64,000 nt of DNA from Candidatus Brocadia sp. (GTDB lineage: Bacteria > Planctomycetota > Brocadiia > Brocadiales > Brocadiaceae): the NCBI GenBank assembly GCA_021646415.1, contig SOEU01000005.1, forward strand, positions 1 to 64,000, given 5' to 3'. Made by a program: the position numbers and the translations under genes. The notes below the pieces were generated by a model. The model had not been told where the DNA came from, did no database searches, and worked only from the letters and a program-made list of their open reading frames with translations. Below, piece after piece: positions 52,989-62,674 of the stretch. Numbering within the stretch: the first letter of the stretch is position 1; the number at the start of each line of letters is the position of its first letter.

Positions 52989-54233
52989 CTGAACGCATAT
53001 CTTGTTCTCATCCTTTGCCTTTACATCCTCAAAGAGGGCTCTGAATACTGGGTTCAGTACCTCAATCTCAAACACATGAGAAAGGTTGGTGCAACTGTCC
53101 CTCCTGAATTTGAGGGAAAGATAGACGAATCGGTATTGAAAAAGACAATTGACTATGAAACAGAAAAAACCCGTTTCAGCTTTATCTCGTCGATATTCAG
53201 TAATATCGTCATTCTGCTATTCTTCTTTGGTGGGCTGCTGAATATCTATACTTCATGGATTGCATCACAGAACCTGTCATTTATCATGTCGGGATGGTTG
53301 TTCTTCTTGCTTTTAGCCTATGGTTCCGAATTCCTATCCATACCTTTCAGCCTTTACCATACCTTTAAGATAGAAAATAAATACGGATTCAACACCATGG
53401 CCCCACGACTGTGGATATCCGATTTCATAAAAGCACTCCTGATTTCAACAATCATGATGTCGCTGGTGACATTTGCAGGGTTCTTGCTCATTCAGTGGAG
53501 CCCCAATTACTGGTGGTTCTGGGTATGGGGCTTTCTCTTTATTTTCAGTATCTTTATTCTGTACGTATCGCCGTATGTCATTGAACCTCTCTTTAATAAA
53601 TTCACCCCAATTGAAGATGAATCACTGAAAGAAAAGGTTATGCAATTAGCCGCCAGGGCCGGTATTCATGCAAGCAGGATTCTCAGGATAGATGCATCAA
53701 AGAGAAGTAAACACACCAACGCCTATTTTACCGGTATTGGAAAAACAAAGAGGATCGTCCTCTACGACACCTTGCTTGCGAGCATGAACCACGATGAAAT
53801 CCTCGCTGTGCTGTCGCATGAGATAGGACACTGGAAGAAAAGGCATATGCTGAAAATGATCATCGCCTTTGAAATATTTTCACTCATAGCCCTTTATCTC
53901 TCATTCAAGGTTATCCAAAGCGACGCCCTTTTAACGCTCTTTCACATCCGCACAAATACCCTTTATGCAAAATTTATAATCCTTGCTTTCCTTGCTGATA
54001 TTCTGTCATTATTTTTAACACCCTGTGTAAGTTATTTCATGAGAATGCATGAAAGGCAGGCAGACAGGGTTTCGTATGAACTCACAAAAGATCCGGAAAG
54101 CATGGTAAGTGCCCTCGTAAAACTTTCAAAGGAAAATCTCACCAATCTTTATCCCCACCCCCTTTATGTTACCTTGTACTATTCACACCCTCCTATTCTG
54201 GAGAGAATCCGATATCTCAAAGGATTCTCCTAA
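52989..54233 (+). CDS. M48-family CAAX protease (Ste24-like)
   Basis: An integral membrane zinc protease. HEIGHWKKRH carries the HExxH site and MHERQADRVS provides the third ligand. The frame remains open upstream of the first ATG (53076) and encodes a hydrophobic NAYLVLILCLYILKEGSEYW helix expected in Ste24 proteins. An AAGGAGG lies 7 bases before CTG at 52989, so I place the start at that CTG, giving 414 residues, normal for the family. About seven transmembrane helices are seen. It is transcribed divergently from the riboswitch-controlled selenoprotein operon. Confidence 0.85.
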   Translation: MNAYLVLILCLYILKEGSEYWVQYLNLKHMRKVGATVPPEFEGKIDESVLKKTIDYETEKTRFSFISSIFSNIVILLFFFGGLLNIYTSWIASQNLSFIMSGWLFFLLLAYGSEFLSIPFSLYHTFKIENKYGFNTMAPRLWISDFIKALLISTIMMSLVTFAGFLLIQWSPNYWWFWVWGFLFIFSIFILYVSPYVIEPLFNKFTPIEDESLKEKVMQLAARAGIHASRILRIDASKRSKHTNAYFTGIGKTKRIVLYDTLLASMNHDEILAVLSHEIGHWKKRHMLKMIIAFEIFSLIALYLSFKVIQSDALLTLFHIRTNTLYAKFIILAFLADILSLFLTPCVSYFMRMHERQADRVSYELTKDPESMVSALVKLSKENLTNLYPHPLYVTLYYSHPPILERIRYLKGFS

Positions 54234-54322
54234 AACAGGGGCTACTTTGCTTTAAATATGCATTTATTGCGGAGCATCCACAACAATTCCTGTTCACTAC
54301 AGGGACAAAAATTGTGAATAAT

Positions 54323-54410
54323 TAACCCTGTCAGGGTTTAAAACCCTGACAGGGTTGACCCGCGAATTTCTTACTTCGGATTTTGTCTTTTCTGACTTGT
54401 TCGAGTCAGG
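54323..54410 (-). repeat. Dispersed repeat A, copy 2 (inverted)
   Basis: TTAACCCTGTCAGGG and CCCTGACAGGGTTG form the palindrome. The flank GCGAATTTCTTACTTCGGAT and TTTGTCTTTTCTGACTTGTT is the reverse complement of copy 1 at 11901-11980. Confidence 0.8.
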
Positions 54411-54456
54411 TGATATTTAACTACAAAAAAAAGGATATTTTGAAACCAGTTGGGGA

Positions 54457-55908
54457 ATGAATCTGCAGCAGAAACAGAACATAACTTCATCAAATAACTT
54501 CTCATCCCTGGGGCGCAAACCGGTACCCCGCTTTCCTGGCTGGTGGGTAGCTCTGGGTCCGGGGATCGTCTGGATGGCACTTGCCCAGGGCAGTGGAGAA
54601 CTGATCTGGTGGCCATATATCATTGCCAAATACGGCCTGACTTTTTTGTTCCTGCTTATTCCTGCCTGCCTCCTCCAATACCCTGTTACTGTTGAAATTG
54701 GTCGATACACACTTCTCACGGGCGAGAGTATTTTCCACGGCTTTATCCGGCTAAACCGCTGGTTTGGGATGTTTCTCTGGCTGCTGATGACGCTGTCATT
54801 CCTCTGGTTCGGCGCATTTGCCTCCGCGGGAGGAACGGCAATGGCGGCGCTTACCCATTTTCCAGCAGGCTGGAGCCAACGCGGTCAAACGTTATTCTGG
54901 GGTTATACTTCTATCATGATCTTTCTTGTCGCTATCCTGATGAGTGGTGTAGTATATTCATTAATCGAAAGATTTATGAAGGCAGTGGCAGTCACCACTG
55001 TTGTCGGGCTACTCTGGGCATGTCTTCAGCCGCAGGTCTTGCACTCTGCACCAGGGTTCATGAAAGGCTTGTTCGGACCTTGCAGTCCAATACCACGTCC
55101 ATGGGATAATAACGATGCTACCAAGCTGCTAACCGCAATCACTTTTGCCGGGCTTGGTGGCTTCTGGATCCTTTTTTATTCTTACTGGATGCGTGATAAG
55201 GGCAATGCTATGGCGGATCATATGGGCCGTATTACCGGACCTGTCACAGGAAAACCTGAGACAATTACAAGCGACGGGAACCTGCCGCATGATTCTCCGG
55301 ATAATTCTGAAAAATGGAAACGCTGGCGGCGTTACCTTTCAGTCGATATTATGGTCGGTATTTGCGGAAACCTGTTTACTACCCTTATGGCCTGTTTGCT
55401 TTCTTATGCCTTGCTCTTCCCCAAAGGACTCCTGCCCCGGGAATACGAATTAGCTGTTGTGCAGAGTAGTTTTTTCGAAGTGAGTTGGGGGTTCGCAGGG
55501 AAATTCCTGTTTCTTCTCGTTGCAGCGGCCTTTCTGACTGATACCTGGCTAGCAACCGCAGATGCTGTAAGCCGGATGCAGGCAGATATTGTGCATATCC
55601 TTTTTCCCAGGAGCCGACGCTTTGAATTACGTCACTGGTATTATTTCTTTCTGGGAATCCTGACAGTGATTACCTCTTTGACCATGCTGCTCGATGCACC
55701 AGGGCCGCTTATTATGACCAGCGCCGTCATCGGCTTTATCGGCACAATCATATTCCCTGTTGTCCTCTATTTCCTGAATTACAAAATTTTGGCACCACAT
55801 CTTCCGCCCTGGGCACGTCCCGGAAGGATATCCAAGTGTCTCCTTGCTATTTCATTTCTTGCATACCTATTACTTGCACTGGCCTATCTCAGGTCGGTAA
55901 TGTTTTAG
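54457..55908 (+). CDS. Nramp-superfamily membrane transporter, divergent
   Basis: A 483-residue protein with about eleven transmembrane helices. PGWWVALGPGIVWMALAQGSGELIWWPYI corresponds to helix 1 of the LeuT/Nramp fold (only partly quoted as family pattern: G-P-G followed by a G-S-G-E-L). Nramp helix-1 D-P-G-N and helix-6 M-P-H metal ligands are not conserved (AGLGGF here), so Mn/Fe transport cannot be assumed. A hydrophilic loop of about 60 residues (260-320) connects two helices. A TGGGGAATG region, without strong ribosome-binding site, precedes the ATG. Confidence 0.65.
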   Translation: MNLQQKQNITSSNNFSSLGRKPVPRFPGWWVALGPGIVWMALAQGSGELIWWPYIIAKYGLTFLFLLIPACLLQYPVTVEIGRYTLLTGESIFHGFIRLNRWFGMFLWLLMTLSFLWFGAFASAGGTAMAALTHFPAGWSQRGQTLFWGYTSIMIFLVAILMSGVVYSLIERFMKAVAVTTVVGLLWACLQPQVLHSAPGFMKGLFGPCSPIPRPWDNNDATKLLTAITFAGLGGFWILFYSYWMRDKGNAMADHMGRITGPVTGKPETITSDGNLPHDSPDNSEKWKRWRRYLSVDIMVGICGNLFTTLMACLLSYALLFPKGLLPREYELAVVQSSFFEVSWGFAGKFLFLLVAAAFLTDTWLATADAVSRMQADIVHILFPRSRRFELRHWYYFFLGILTVITSLTMLLDAPGPLIMTSAVIGFIGTIIFPVVLYFLNYKILAPHLPPWARPGRISKCLLAISFLAYLLLALAYLRSVMF

Positions 55909-56375
55909 CGATAAAAGCTTTTTTCTCCTGATTCACTGTGGTCTGACTTTTGTTTTGATCTTTCTTTTTTCATTTTTCTGTGACGTCCGTGGTTTACACT
56001 CTTTCTATACTTCAATTAAGAAAGAAAGACGACGAGGAGTTGTTTGATATTTTCAATGTCCATGCAGATGAGTTTTTAAATCCCATTGTTTATTTATAGT
56101 TTTCTGATATGATAAAACCACTTTCAACACTTGCAAAGATACTACAGTAAACAGCAAAAGTAAGTTGATATAACCCAAGACTTCGGAGTCTGTGTAAAAG
56201 GTTGTTTTGTGTGGATATTATCAGGTTAGGCACTGACAAACAAGTTTGTCAGTGCCACCTTTTCGTTCTGAAATTCCCAAACATCTATGGAGAGCGAAGG
56301 CGCACTGCGCTCTGCAGGCTCTGAAGGTTTGGGTTACATTTTCTAATGCACCTCTACTTCTAAATTGAGATATCA
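55909..56375. other. Intergenic region before the CoA-disulfide reductase gene
   Basis: A 467-base gap with no convincing ORF. It contains the hairpin at 56229-56256 and a GAGCGAAGGCGCACTGCGCTC-like short palindrome near 56288. It is otherwise AT-rich. Confidence 0.4.
56229..56256 (+). terminator. Hairpin GGCACTGACAAAC / GTTTGTCAGTGCC
   Basis: A perfect 13-bp stem with a 2-base loop, followed by ACCTTTTCG. The T run is short, so it could be a weak terminator or a dispersed palindrome; it lies far downstream of the transporter gene. Confidence 0.45.
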
Positions 56376-58058
56376 ATGGTAAATGAAAAAAATCATCTTC
56401 TCATCATAGGTGGTGTGGCGGCTGGAATGAAGGCAGCGGCCAAGGCACGGCGTGAGTCCCCAACGATGAAGATTACCGTCGTAACTGACGAGCAATACAT
56501 TTCCTATGCAGGGTGCGGCATGCCTTATTTTATCGGAAATATCATCAAAGATTCAAAAAAACTCATCCTTCGGGAACCGATATATTTTAAGAACATGCAT
56601 AATATTGATGTCCTTACCAGACATCAGGCAACGGCCATCGACACCAAGTCTAAACAGGTTAAAGTCAAGAACATTGACAAGGGACATACCCTCACATTTC
56701 ATTATGACAAACTTATTATTGCCACGGGGGCACAACCTATTATTCCTCCCTTGCCGGGTATTTCTTTGGGCAATATCTTTACCCTGAGAACCATGAGCGA
56801 TGCGTTAAAGATAAGGGCATGTGTGGATGGAGGAAGCATTAAAAACGCCGTAATTGTAGGTGGCGGGCTTATTGGTCTGGAAATGGTGGAAAATCTGATT
56901 CCCAGAGGTATCAAGGTCACCGTTGTTGAACTCCTCGACCAAATTCTGCCACCGCTGGACAAGGATATGGCATCAATTGTCCAAAAGTACTTAATGGAAA
57001 AAGGTATCGAGATCATCACATCGGATGGTGTAAAGTCCTTTGAGGGAAATGATGGCAATAACGTGACAAAAGTTATTACTGGCAAACGACAGTTGCCTGC
57101 AGACATGGTCATCCTCTCTATCGGCATAAAACCCAATACCAAACTGGCTCAGGAGTCTGGTATAGAGATTGGTACTACACGGGCCATAAAGGTAAATGGG
57201 CGTATGGAGACAAATATTCCCGATGTGTATGCTGTTGGCGATTGCGCCGAAAATATCCATTTGGTAACGGGAAAACCTGCGTGGATTGCGTTAGGTTCTA
57301 CGGCAGCCAAGATGGGACGTGTCGCCGCCATCAATGCAACAGGTGGCTCTGATACCTTTCAAGGTGTTTTGGGTACTTTGATTGTAAAGATTTTTGAATT
57401 GTATGTGGGAAAGGTAGGCCTTTCCGAACGGGAGGCCTTGAAAGAAGGCTTCAAGGTCGAATCAGCTATTGTCCCGGCAGGAGATAAGGCTCATTACTAC
57501 CCTGAGGCAAAGGATATTATTATCAAACTCATTGCCGATAAGACCACGAAAAGACTCCTGGGAGCAGAGATCGTTGGGGAAGGTGTAGTCGATAAACGCA
57601 TTGATATTATTGTTACAGCACTTACTTTTGGCACAACGGTTGACCAAATCTCCAAACTCGACCTGGCCTATGCCCCTCCTTACGCCATGTCCATGGATGC
57701 TATTATTGTTGCTGCCAATGTTTTAGGCAATAAATTATCTGGAAAGACGCAGGGTATCCTTCCCCATGCGGTTGCAGAAAGACTGGATCGGGGCGAGGAT
57801 TTTGTATTGCTTGATGTAAGGACAGAGTTAGAGTATAAGAGCGGCCATATCAAGGGATGTAAACACATTCCGCTGGATAAACTTGCATCACGGGCTCACG
57901 AACTCGACGTCTCCAAGGAAATTATTACTTACTGTCGTGCAGGCCTGCGTGCTGCACAAGCCTATCGCATCTTAAAAAATGCAGGATTCAGCAATGTGAA
58001 GTATATGGATGGCAGCATTCTGGTATGGACGTATGGACTGGAAAAATACTATGGCTAA
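56376..58058 (+). CDS. CoA-disulfide reductase-like flavoprotein with C-terminal rhodanese domain
   Basis: 560 residues. FAD-binding GGVAAGMKAAAKARR at the N-terminus, active cysteine in SYAGCGMPYFIG (about residue 48), NAD-binding VGGGLIGLEMVE and the second FAD motif VYAVGDCAE give a pyridine nucleotide-disulfide oxidoreductase. The rhodanese domain (465-560) carries the active cysteine in ITYCRAGLRA. The architecture is that of CoADR-RHD enzymes, which reduce CoA-disulfide or persulfides. The downstream YkgJ gene overlaps its end. Confidence 0.9.
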   Translation: MVNEKNHLLIIGGVAAGMKAAAKARRESPTMKITVVTDEQYISYAGCGMPYFIGNIIKDSKKLILREPIYFKNMHNIDVLTRHQATAIDTKSKQVKVKNIDKGHTLTFHYDKLIIATGAQPIIPPLPGISLGNIFTLRTMSDALKIRACVDGGSIKNAVIVGGGLIGLEMVENLIPRGIKVTVVELLDQILPPLDKDMASIVQKYLMEKGIEIITSDGVKSFEGNDGNNVTKVITGKRQLPADMVILSIGIKPNTKLAQESGIEIGTTRAIKVNGRMETNIPDVYAVGDCAENIHLVTGKPAWIALGSTAAKMGRVAAINATGGSDTFQGVLGTLIVKIFELYVGKVGLSEREALKEGFKVESAIVPAGDKAHYYPEAKDIIIKLIADKTTKRLLGAEIVGEGVVDKRIDIIVTALTFGTTVDQISKLDLAYAPPYAMSMDAIIVAANVLGNKLSGKTQGILPHAVAERLDRGEDFVLLDVRTELEYKSGHIKGCKHIPLDKLASRAHELDVSKEIITYCRAGLRAAQAYRILKNAGFSNVKYMDGSILVWTYGLEKYYG

Positions 58059-58575
58059 AGAAGAACTATTTAGGGCTTATCATGAAATCTATGCAACAAA
58101 TTTTGGTTTCATGCCATGCATAGAGCAGTGTGACGGCCGTTGTGAGCAAAAACCGTTGTCCGTACTCTTGCCCTACGAAGATGAGTTTATCTTTGCACGG
58201 AGTGGCAAACACATTAGCAATGAAAGGTTAAAACTAGAAGAAGGAACCCTTGAAATCATCGGCAGTGTGTGTAACTTTACGGATGGCATACAATGCTTTA
58301 TCCATGCACATCGCCCCATTGCCTGCCGTTTGTATCCCTTCTACCCGAATTTGACATTTGAAGGCGAGTTAGAACTGCTCATCGATGAATTCTGTCCGCT
58401 TACGGAATCATTGATCAAAGACTCTGCCTATGTATCAAATATCGCATCGGCGTTAAACAAGCTCATTCCACTAATCGACAAGGATTACTGGAAGATGCTG
58501 AACCAAATACCGTCACACCTCTGGGATGATACCTGTAAGGTAAGGCGTGTGTGCATATTGGCAAAGGATTTGTAA
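58051..58575 (+). CDS. YkgJ-family cysteine-cluster protein
   Basis: 174 residues. The start MAKEELFRAYHEI at 58051 overlaps the TAA of the preceding gene by eight bases. The family pattern is seen as EQCDGRCEQ, then IQCFIHAHRPIACRLYPFYP and a C-P-L segment, giving clustered cysteines thought to bind Zn or Fe-S. Function is unknown. Translational coupling to CoADR-RHD suggests a thiol/sulfur-related role. A longer in-frame start inside the previous gene is less likely. Confidence 0.82.
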   Translation: MAKEELFRAYHEIYATNFGFMPCIEQCDGRCEQKPLSVLLPYEDEFIFARSGKHISNERLKLEEGTLEIIGSVCNFTDGIQCFIHAHRPIACRLYPFYPNLTFEGELELLIDEFCPLTESLIKDSAYVSNIASALNKLIPLIDKDYWKMLNQIPSHLWDDTCKVRRVCILAKDL

Positions 58576-58608
58576 CGAACCGTTCCCGTCATAATTTTCA
58601 AACAGAGC

Positions 58609-58655
58609 GAACTGAAGTTCGTGCTACAATTACAACTTCGCATTCCCTACAACAT
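58609..58655 (+). repeat. Dispersed repeat B, copy 2
   Basis: CTGAAGTTCGTGCTACAATT continues TACAACTTCGCATTCC. It matches 22216-22262 at most positions and runs into the end of the amidohydrolase gene. Confidence 0.6.
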
Positions 58656-59897
58656 TTCAGGAGAAGATGCCTGATAACAAACAACTCCTGAAACCATGGT
58701 AAATATATTTTTCGAGTCAGCAGAGAAAATCTGGTGGTAAATATCCTTTGAGTGGAAATCCGGCAATCTAATTCCGCAGAGATCAGCCCTAAAACCCTCC
58801 TTAATTTGTCCCACGTGTAATTCGAGACCAAGGGCCTTTGCCCCGTTTACCGTAGCCATAGAGAGTATGGTCTCCGGTGAAAGATCATAGTGAAGAAATA
58901 AGAATTTCATTTCATCCAGGATGCTCAGGGTATCATTGCTGGCCAGGCTGTCGGTACCCAGTCCGACATTGACCCCTGCGCTCAAAAGTCTGTGTACAGG
59001 ATGCTGTGCATGGCCAAAGAATTGGTGGCTCCTGGGACAGAATGCTACACTTGCACTGGCGGACTTAATCGCAGATATCTCTTCATCGGTAACATAATTG
59101 CAGTGAATAAGGAGTGGGCGATTATCTAATATTCCTGTTCCCTTCAGATATTGTATGGGAGTGAGTCCAGACGGTTGCCAGTTAGCAGGCATGGCTCGTA
59201 ACTGCCGCAAAAAACCGGGAAAGTTTCCGGTGCCTTTTGTCAGGAATTCAATCTCGTCCTGTGTCTCTGCAATATGCGTGCAAACAGGTATCCCTGTCTG
59301 ACGGGAAAATTGAGCGACTACCTGATATAACTCTTTCGAAACAGAATACGGTGCATGGGGAGAGAGGCCGGTATGAAACAAATCATCTGATTCATACACC
59401 GATAATTCCGATTGGATCTTTGTAATAACATCCCTTGCATGGTCAGGATTCAAGTCAATGACTTCTTTATAGACAACCTTGCGTAAAGGGCTTTTTTTTA
59501 ATGCAGAAAAAGAATATTCCGTATTGGCAATGTCTGCAACCGTTGTGGTACCTGCCTCAATACAGAATCTAATCCCTTTTTCCGTCGATGCGGTATAGTC
59601 TGCCGCACTCCACCGTATCCTCGCCCCTACTAACTGAAATACCCAATGGGTAAAATTACTGGTAGGTTTGATACGCCCATGAAAATTGGTCAAATCGAGG
59701 TGGGTATGTATATTGATAAGACCTGGCAGGATAACTGCATTTCCCAAATCAATAATTTTATCAATATTGGTAAGCATCCTGATATCATCAAATGTACCAA
59801 CCCGGTGTATCTTTGGCCCTTTAATGGCCACAGCACCGTTTTCAATACACTTCTCCGGATTTGAAATGAGATACTTTGCCTTTACGATAGTAGTCAT
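58647..59897 (-). CDS. Amidohydrolase of the MTA/SAH deaminase-like family
   Basis: 416 residues. Metal and catalytic motifs are LPGLINIHTHLDL, CTHIAETQDE, a downstream His in LIHCNYV and GLGTDSLASN, the complete set of the cytosine-deaminase/TrzN/SsnA-like subtype-III amidohydrolases. Related enzymes deaminate S-adenosylhomocysteine, methylthioadenosine or aminofutalosine; in a menaquinone-using anammox bacterium the last is plausible, but the sequence does not decide. The C-terminus reads into repeat B. Confidence 0.82.
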   Translation of the reverse strand: MTTIVKAKYLISNPEKCIENGAVAIKGPKIHRVGTFDDIRMLTNIDKIIDLGNAVILPGLINIHTHLDLTNFHGRIKPTSNFTHWVFQLVGARIRWSAADYTASTEKGIRFCIEAGTTTVADIANTEYSFSALKKSPLRKVVYKEVIDLNPDHARDVITKIQSELSVYESDDLFHTGLSPHAPYSVSKELYQVVAQFSRQTGIPVCTHIAETQDEIEFLTKGTGNFPGFLRQLRAMPANWQPSGLTPIQYLKGTGILDNRPLLIHCNYVTDEEISAIKSASASVAFCPRSHQFFGHAQHPVHRLLSAGVNVGLGTDSLASNDTLSILDEMKFLFLHYDLSPETILSMATVNGAKALGLELHVGQIKEGFRADLCGIRLPDFHSKDIYHQIFSADSKNIFTMVSGVVCYQASSPEML

Positions 59898-59982
59898 ATT
59901 TTACGGTTAATTACTCAGAATTCTTTACCTTTCTGTACCCTTTTGTTTCCAGTCCTTGTCATAAGTTTATTAAAAGAACAAT

Positions 59983-61167
59983 TTATTTATCAACCGGTTT
60001 CATACTTTTGGGCCTCACATCAAAAAAAGTTAGTGGCCCGTGCGGATACATTCCCTGACTTACCATCCCCATCATATTGTGGTCATGGGCAATACTGATA
60101 CCGGGTCCATAATTACACGACAGGCATCCTCGTTTGGCAGAAAAGTCAGAGATTTTGTACAATATGTCATATCGCTCACCCGAGCCAATAAGTAAAGTAT
60201 CTTTTTCATACGGATAGCTTAGCTTTCTCCCATCCGTCCCGATTACCAGCCCATGAAACCCATGTGGGTGCCATGCATAGATATGGTTATACCCTATGGC
60301 CATTAATCGAATCAATACCGTCTCACCTTCGTATGCAACAACCCTTGTCTTGGGGTCATTAATCGTGGACAAAGGATTAGCCAAATTATCCATGAATATT
60401 CTGCCATTGAGCATAAAATAATTCGACTTCCAATCCAATCCACGCCGTATGTTGCCTTCTGTCCTGAGCATCTCCATATATCCGCTATCGACTTCGCTCA
60501 TAATAAGGGTATATTCCCGGTCAAATTTATATCCGTAGATTTCATTTGGACTCTTCTCTATGATCAGCGGGAAATACATCCCCGCCATGAGATGATTGGT
60601 GGTATCCACATGGCAATGCCCCATATAGGACCCTTCAATGTCTTCCGGTATTGTTAACAAATACCGGTACTTTTCCCCTGGAAATACAGGAGTATACGGC
60701 AAATTTGGTACACCATCATAAGCAGGGATTAAATCTAATCCATGGAAATGGATGGTGTGCGGAACTCCATGAATCCCTGAATGCTTCTCTGTTTCATAAA
60801 AACCCGCATTGTGCAACACGACAACGTAGTTCTTGCCTGATCTGAGACGTATCTCGTCGCCAGGCACTTTTAATGGCAGTAATTTTTCATCCCTTTCTTC
60901 TTTTGTCTTGACTTCTCCGGCATCGGCAAAATCATTTGCATGGGTAAACCCCCAGAAATAGATAAATTCTCCGTCAGCCATTTCCTGATAACCATCTGTT
61001 GCATACAGATGAAATTCACCTTCTATCTGCCCTTTTTTACTTAATTCAGAGAAGCTCCCTTCTAATTTTGAGTCTCCGGGTATGAGTATCTCTTCAGGGG
61101 CAGCCGTAACGGGAAGGCAACATAAAATCGTAATCAAGAAATAGAATGCAAAGTATTTTTTCTGCAT
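59983..61167 (-). CDS. Exported two-domain multicopper oxidase
   Basis: 394 residues from the ATG at 61167, with a signal peptide (FYFLITILCCLPVTAA). Cupredoxin domain 1 has HTIHFHGLD and the type-1 copper motif YMGHCHVDTTNHLMAGM. Domain 2 has HPHGFHGLV and ends near AHDHNMMGM, where a second H-C-H is absent. The arrangement resembles two-domain laccases or nitrite-reductase-like proteins, with the type-1 copper kept in domain 1. Substrate is unknown. A C-terminal Pro/Lys tail follows. Confidence 0.82.
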   Translation of the reverse strand: MQKKYFAFYFLITILCCLPVTAAPEEILIPGDSKLEGSFSELSKKGQIEGEFHLYATDGYQEMADGEFIYFWGFTHANDFADAGEVKTKEERDEKLLPLKVPGDEIRLRSGKNYVVVLHNAGFYETEKHSGIHGVPHTIHFHGLDLIPAYDGVPNLPYTPVFPGEKYRYLLTIPEDIEGSYMGHCHVDTTNHLMAGMYFPLIIEKSPNEIYGYKFDREYTLIMSEVDSGYMEMLRTEGNIRRGLDWKSNYFMLNGRIFMDNLANPLSTINDPKTRVVAYEGETVLIRLMAIGYNHIYAWHPHGFHGLVIGTDGRKLSYPYEKDTLLIGSGERYDILYKISDFSAKRGCLSCNYGPGISIAHDHNMMGMVSQGMYPHGPLTFFDVRPKSMKPVDK

Positions 61168-61300
61168 ATATCGTACTTTAAAAATAAACTCGAAAGTTTT
61201 CCTTTTATAAGACAAAAGAAAAATAGGATAAAGTAAAGTTTAGCACACACGGTATGGGGGGTGCAAGTATCATGTGGAAATAGGGTATGGTTAAGATTTT

Positions 61301-61630
61301 GTGACACTCTCAGAGGAAACGGAGAGAAACAGGGAACACAAACTTTATCCGGAGGCAAAAATGAAGCGTGCCGACGGCACGGAACTCCTTTCCTACACTA
61401 GCCCGGATGCAGGCTCCCTTACCGTGAGAGGAGAACTGAACAAAGTCACTGCAAACATCGTCCTTGGGATGAACTTTGCAGGAATCCACTGGCGGACGGA
61501 TTATTCCCAATCGCTCAAGCTGGGTGAAGGTGTTGCCATCGGCCTCCTGCAAGATCCTAAAAATACCCTGAAAGAGAGCTTTGCTGGGTTTTCTCTCACC
61601 AAATTTGACGGGACAACAATAATCATTTAA
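61301..61630 (+). pseudogene. Vanadium haloperoxidase/PAP2-like protein, C-terminal remnant
   Basis: The 109-residue frame carries the C-terminal part of a vanadium-dependent haloperoxidase-like protein: MNFAGIHWRTDYSQSLKLGE contains the H-W-R-x-D-x-x-x-G-x-x-x-G-E pattern of the active-site His region. Nothing upstream encodes the rest (the K-x6-R-P and S-G-H motifs), and the promoter and ribosome-binding site are lacking. I infer a gene remnant left by deletion. Confidence 0.6.
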
Positions 61631-61735
61631 TTGTACTATTTTTTATCCGATCGGTATTTATAATGCTTGAAAAAGACATTGCCCGATCTTAGTTGCAGTA
61701 AGGCGAGTGATCAGATCGTCTGTTTCGCGAACTTT

Positions 61736-62674
61736 TCAATTCTCGGTATTTTTCTTCTCGTCTTTTTCCAAAGCGCGCTTTTCTTTCAAAAGTTCACTAA
61801 TTCCGGCGATACTTCCCAGAATAGCCGTGGCCTCATAAGGCAAAAAGACCTTCGTTGCTTTGCCATCAGCAATTTTTTGGAGAGATTCGAGGTATTTTAT
61901 CGCGATTAAATCATTTGTCGGCCTACCTTTATGAATGGATTCGAAGACGGTCTGGATTGCCTCGGCCTCTCCTTTGGCTACTGTGAGCTTCTGATATTTA
62001 TCAGCTTCTGCAACTTTTTTTATTGCCTCCGCTTGCCCTTCAGCCTTAAGGATTGCTGATTGCTTGTGGCCCTCTGCCTCAAGAATCATTGCCCGCCTCT
62101 CTCGTTCAGCCTTCATCTGTCGGTGCATGGCCTCCGTAACGTCCTTGGGAGGTTCTATTCTCTGGAGTTCGACCCTTGTTACCTTGGTCCCCCATTTGTC
62201 TGTTGCAGTATCAAGAATTTCCCGCAATTTCGTGTTTATTATCTCTCGTGAAGTAAGCGATTCGTCCAGGGCTAAATCACCGATGAGATTCCTCAAATTC
62301 GTCTGCGCAAGTTTGGTAGCAGCCATGTAATAATTGGCGACATTATACGTAACCTGTACCGGATCGGTAACCATATAATAGATTACTGCATCTACCTCGA
62401 CAACGACATTATCCTTGGTAATTACTGCCTGTGGAGGGACATCAACCACCTGTTCCCGCATATCTACTTTAAGCATTCTCTCCAGAAAAGGTACGATAAC
62501 GGTAAGTCCGCTATCAGCTGTACGTTGATATTTTCCCATCCTTTCTATCAGCCCTTTTTGCCATGGTCTGACGATTTTAATTCCGGTAGCAGCGATCACA
62601 AACACAACAATTGCTAAGATAGCAAATACCAGTATTTCGGCAGATATCATTTCCTGCATATCACCCTCCTTCAC
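61736..62674 (-). CDS. Slipin / SPFH-domain (stomatin-like) membrane protein
   Basis: 312 residues with an N-terminal membrane helix ([20 protein letters not shown]) and an SPFH/Band 7 domain recognisable by [20 protein letters not shown] and [10 protein letters not shown]. An alanine/glutamate-rich coiled coil follows (about 185-260). Such proteins scaffold membrane microdomains. It overlaps the NfeD gene at 62661 by 14 bases. Confidence 0.93.
   Translation of the reverse strand: MKEGDMQEMISAEILVFAILAIVVFVIAATGIKIVRPWQKGLIERMGKYQRTADSGLTVIVPFLERMLKVDMREQVVDVPPQAVITKDNVVVEVDAVIYYMVTDPVQVTYNVANYYMAATKLAQTNLRNLIGDLALDESLTSREIINTKLREILDTATDKWGTKVTRVELQRIEPPKDVTEAMHRQMKAERERRAMILEAEGHKQSAILKAEGQAEAIKKVAEADKYQKLTVAKGEAEAIQTVFESIHKGRPTNDLIAIKYLESLQKIADGKATKVFLPYEATAILGSIAGISELLKEKRALEKDEKKNTEN

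Noticed and set aside
54323-54358. CCCTGTCAGGG palindrome as the CAAX protease terminator
   Set aside because: There is no T tract and the conserved flank extends well beyond the palindrome, so a dispersed repeat explains it better.
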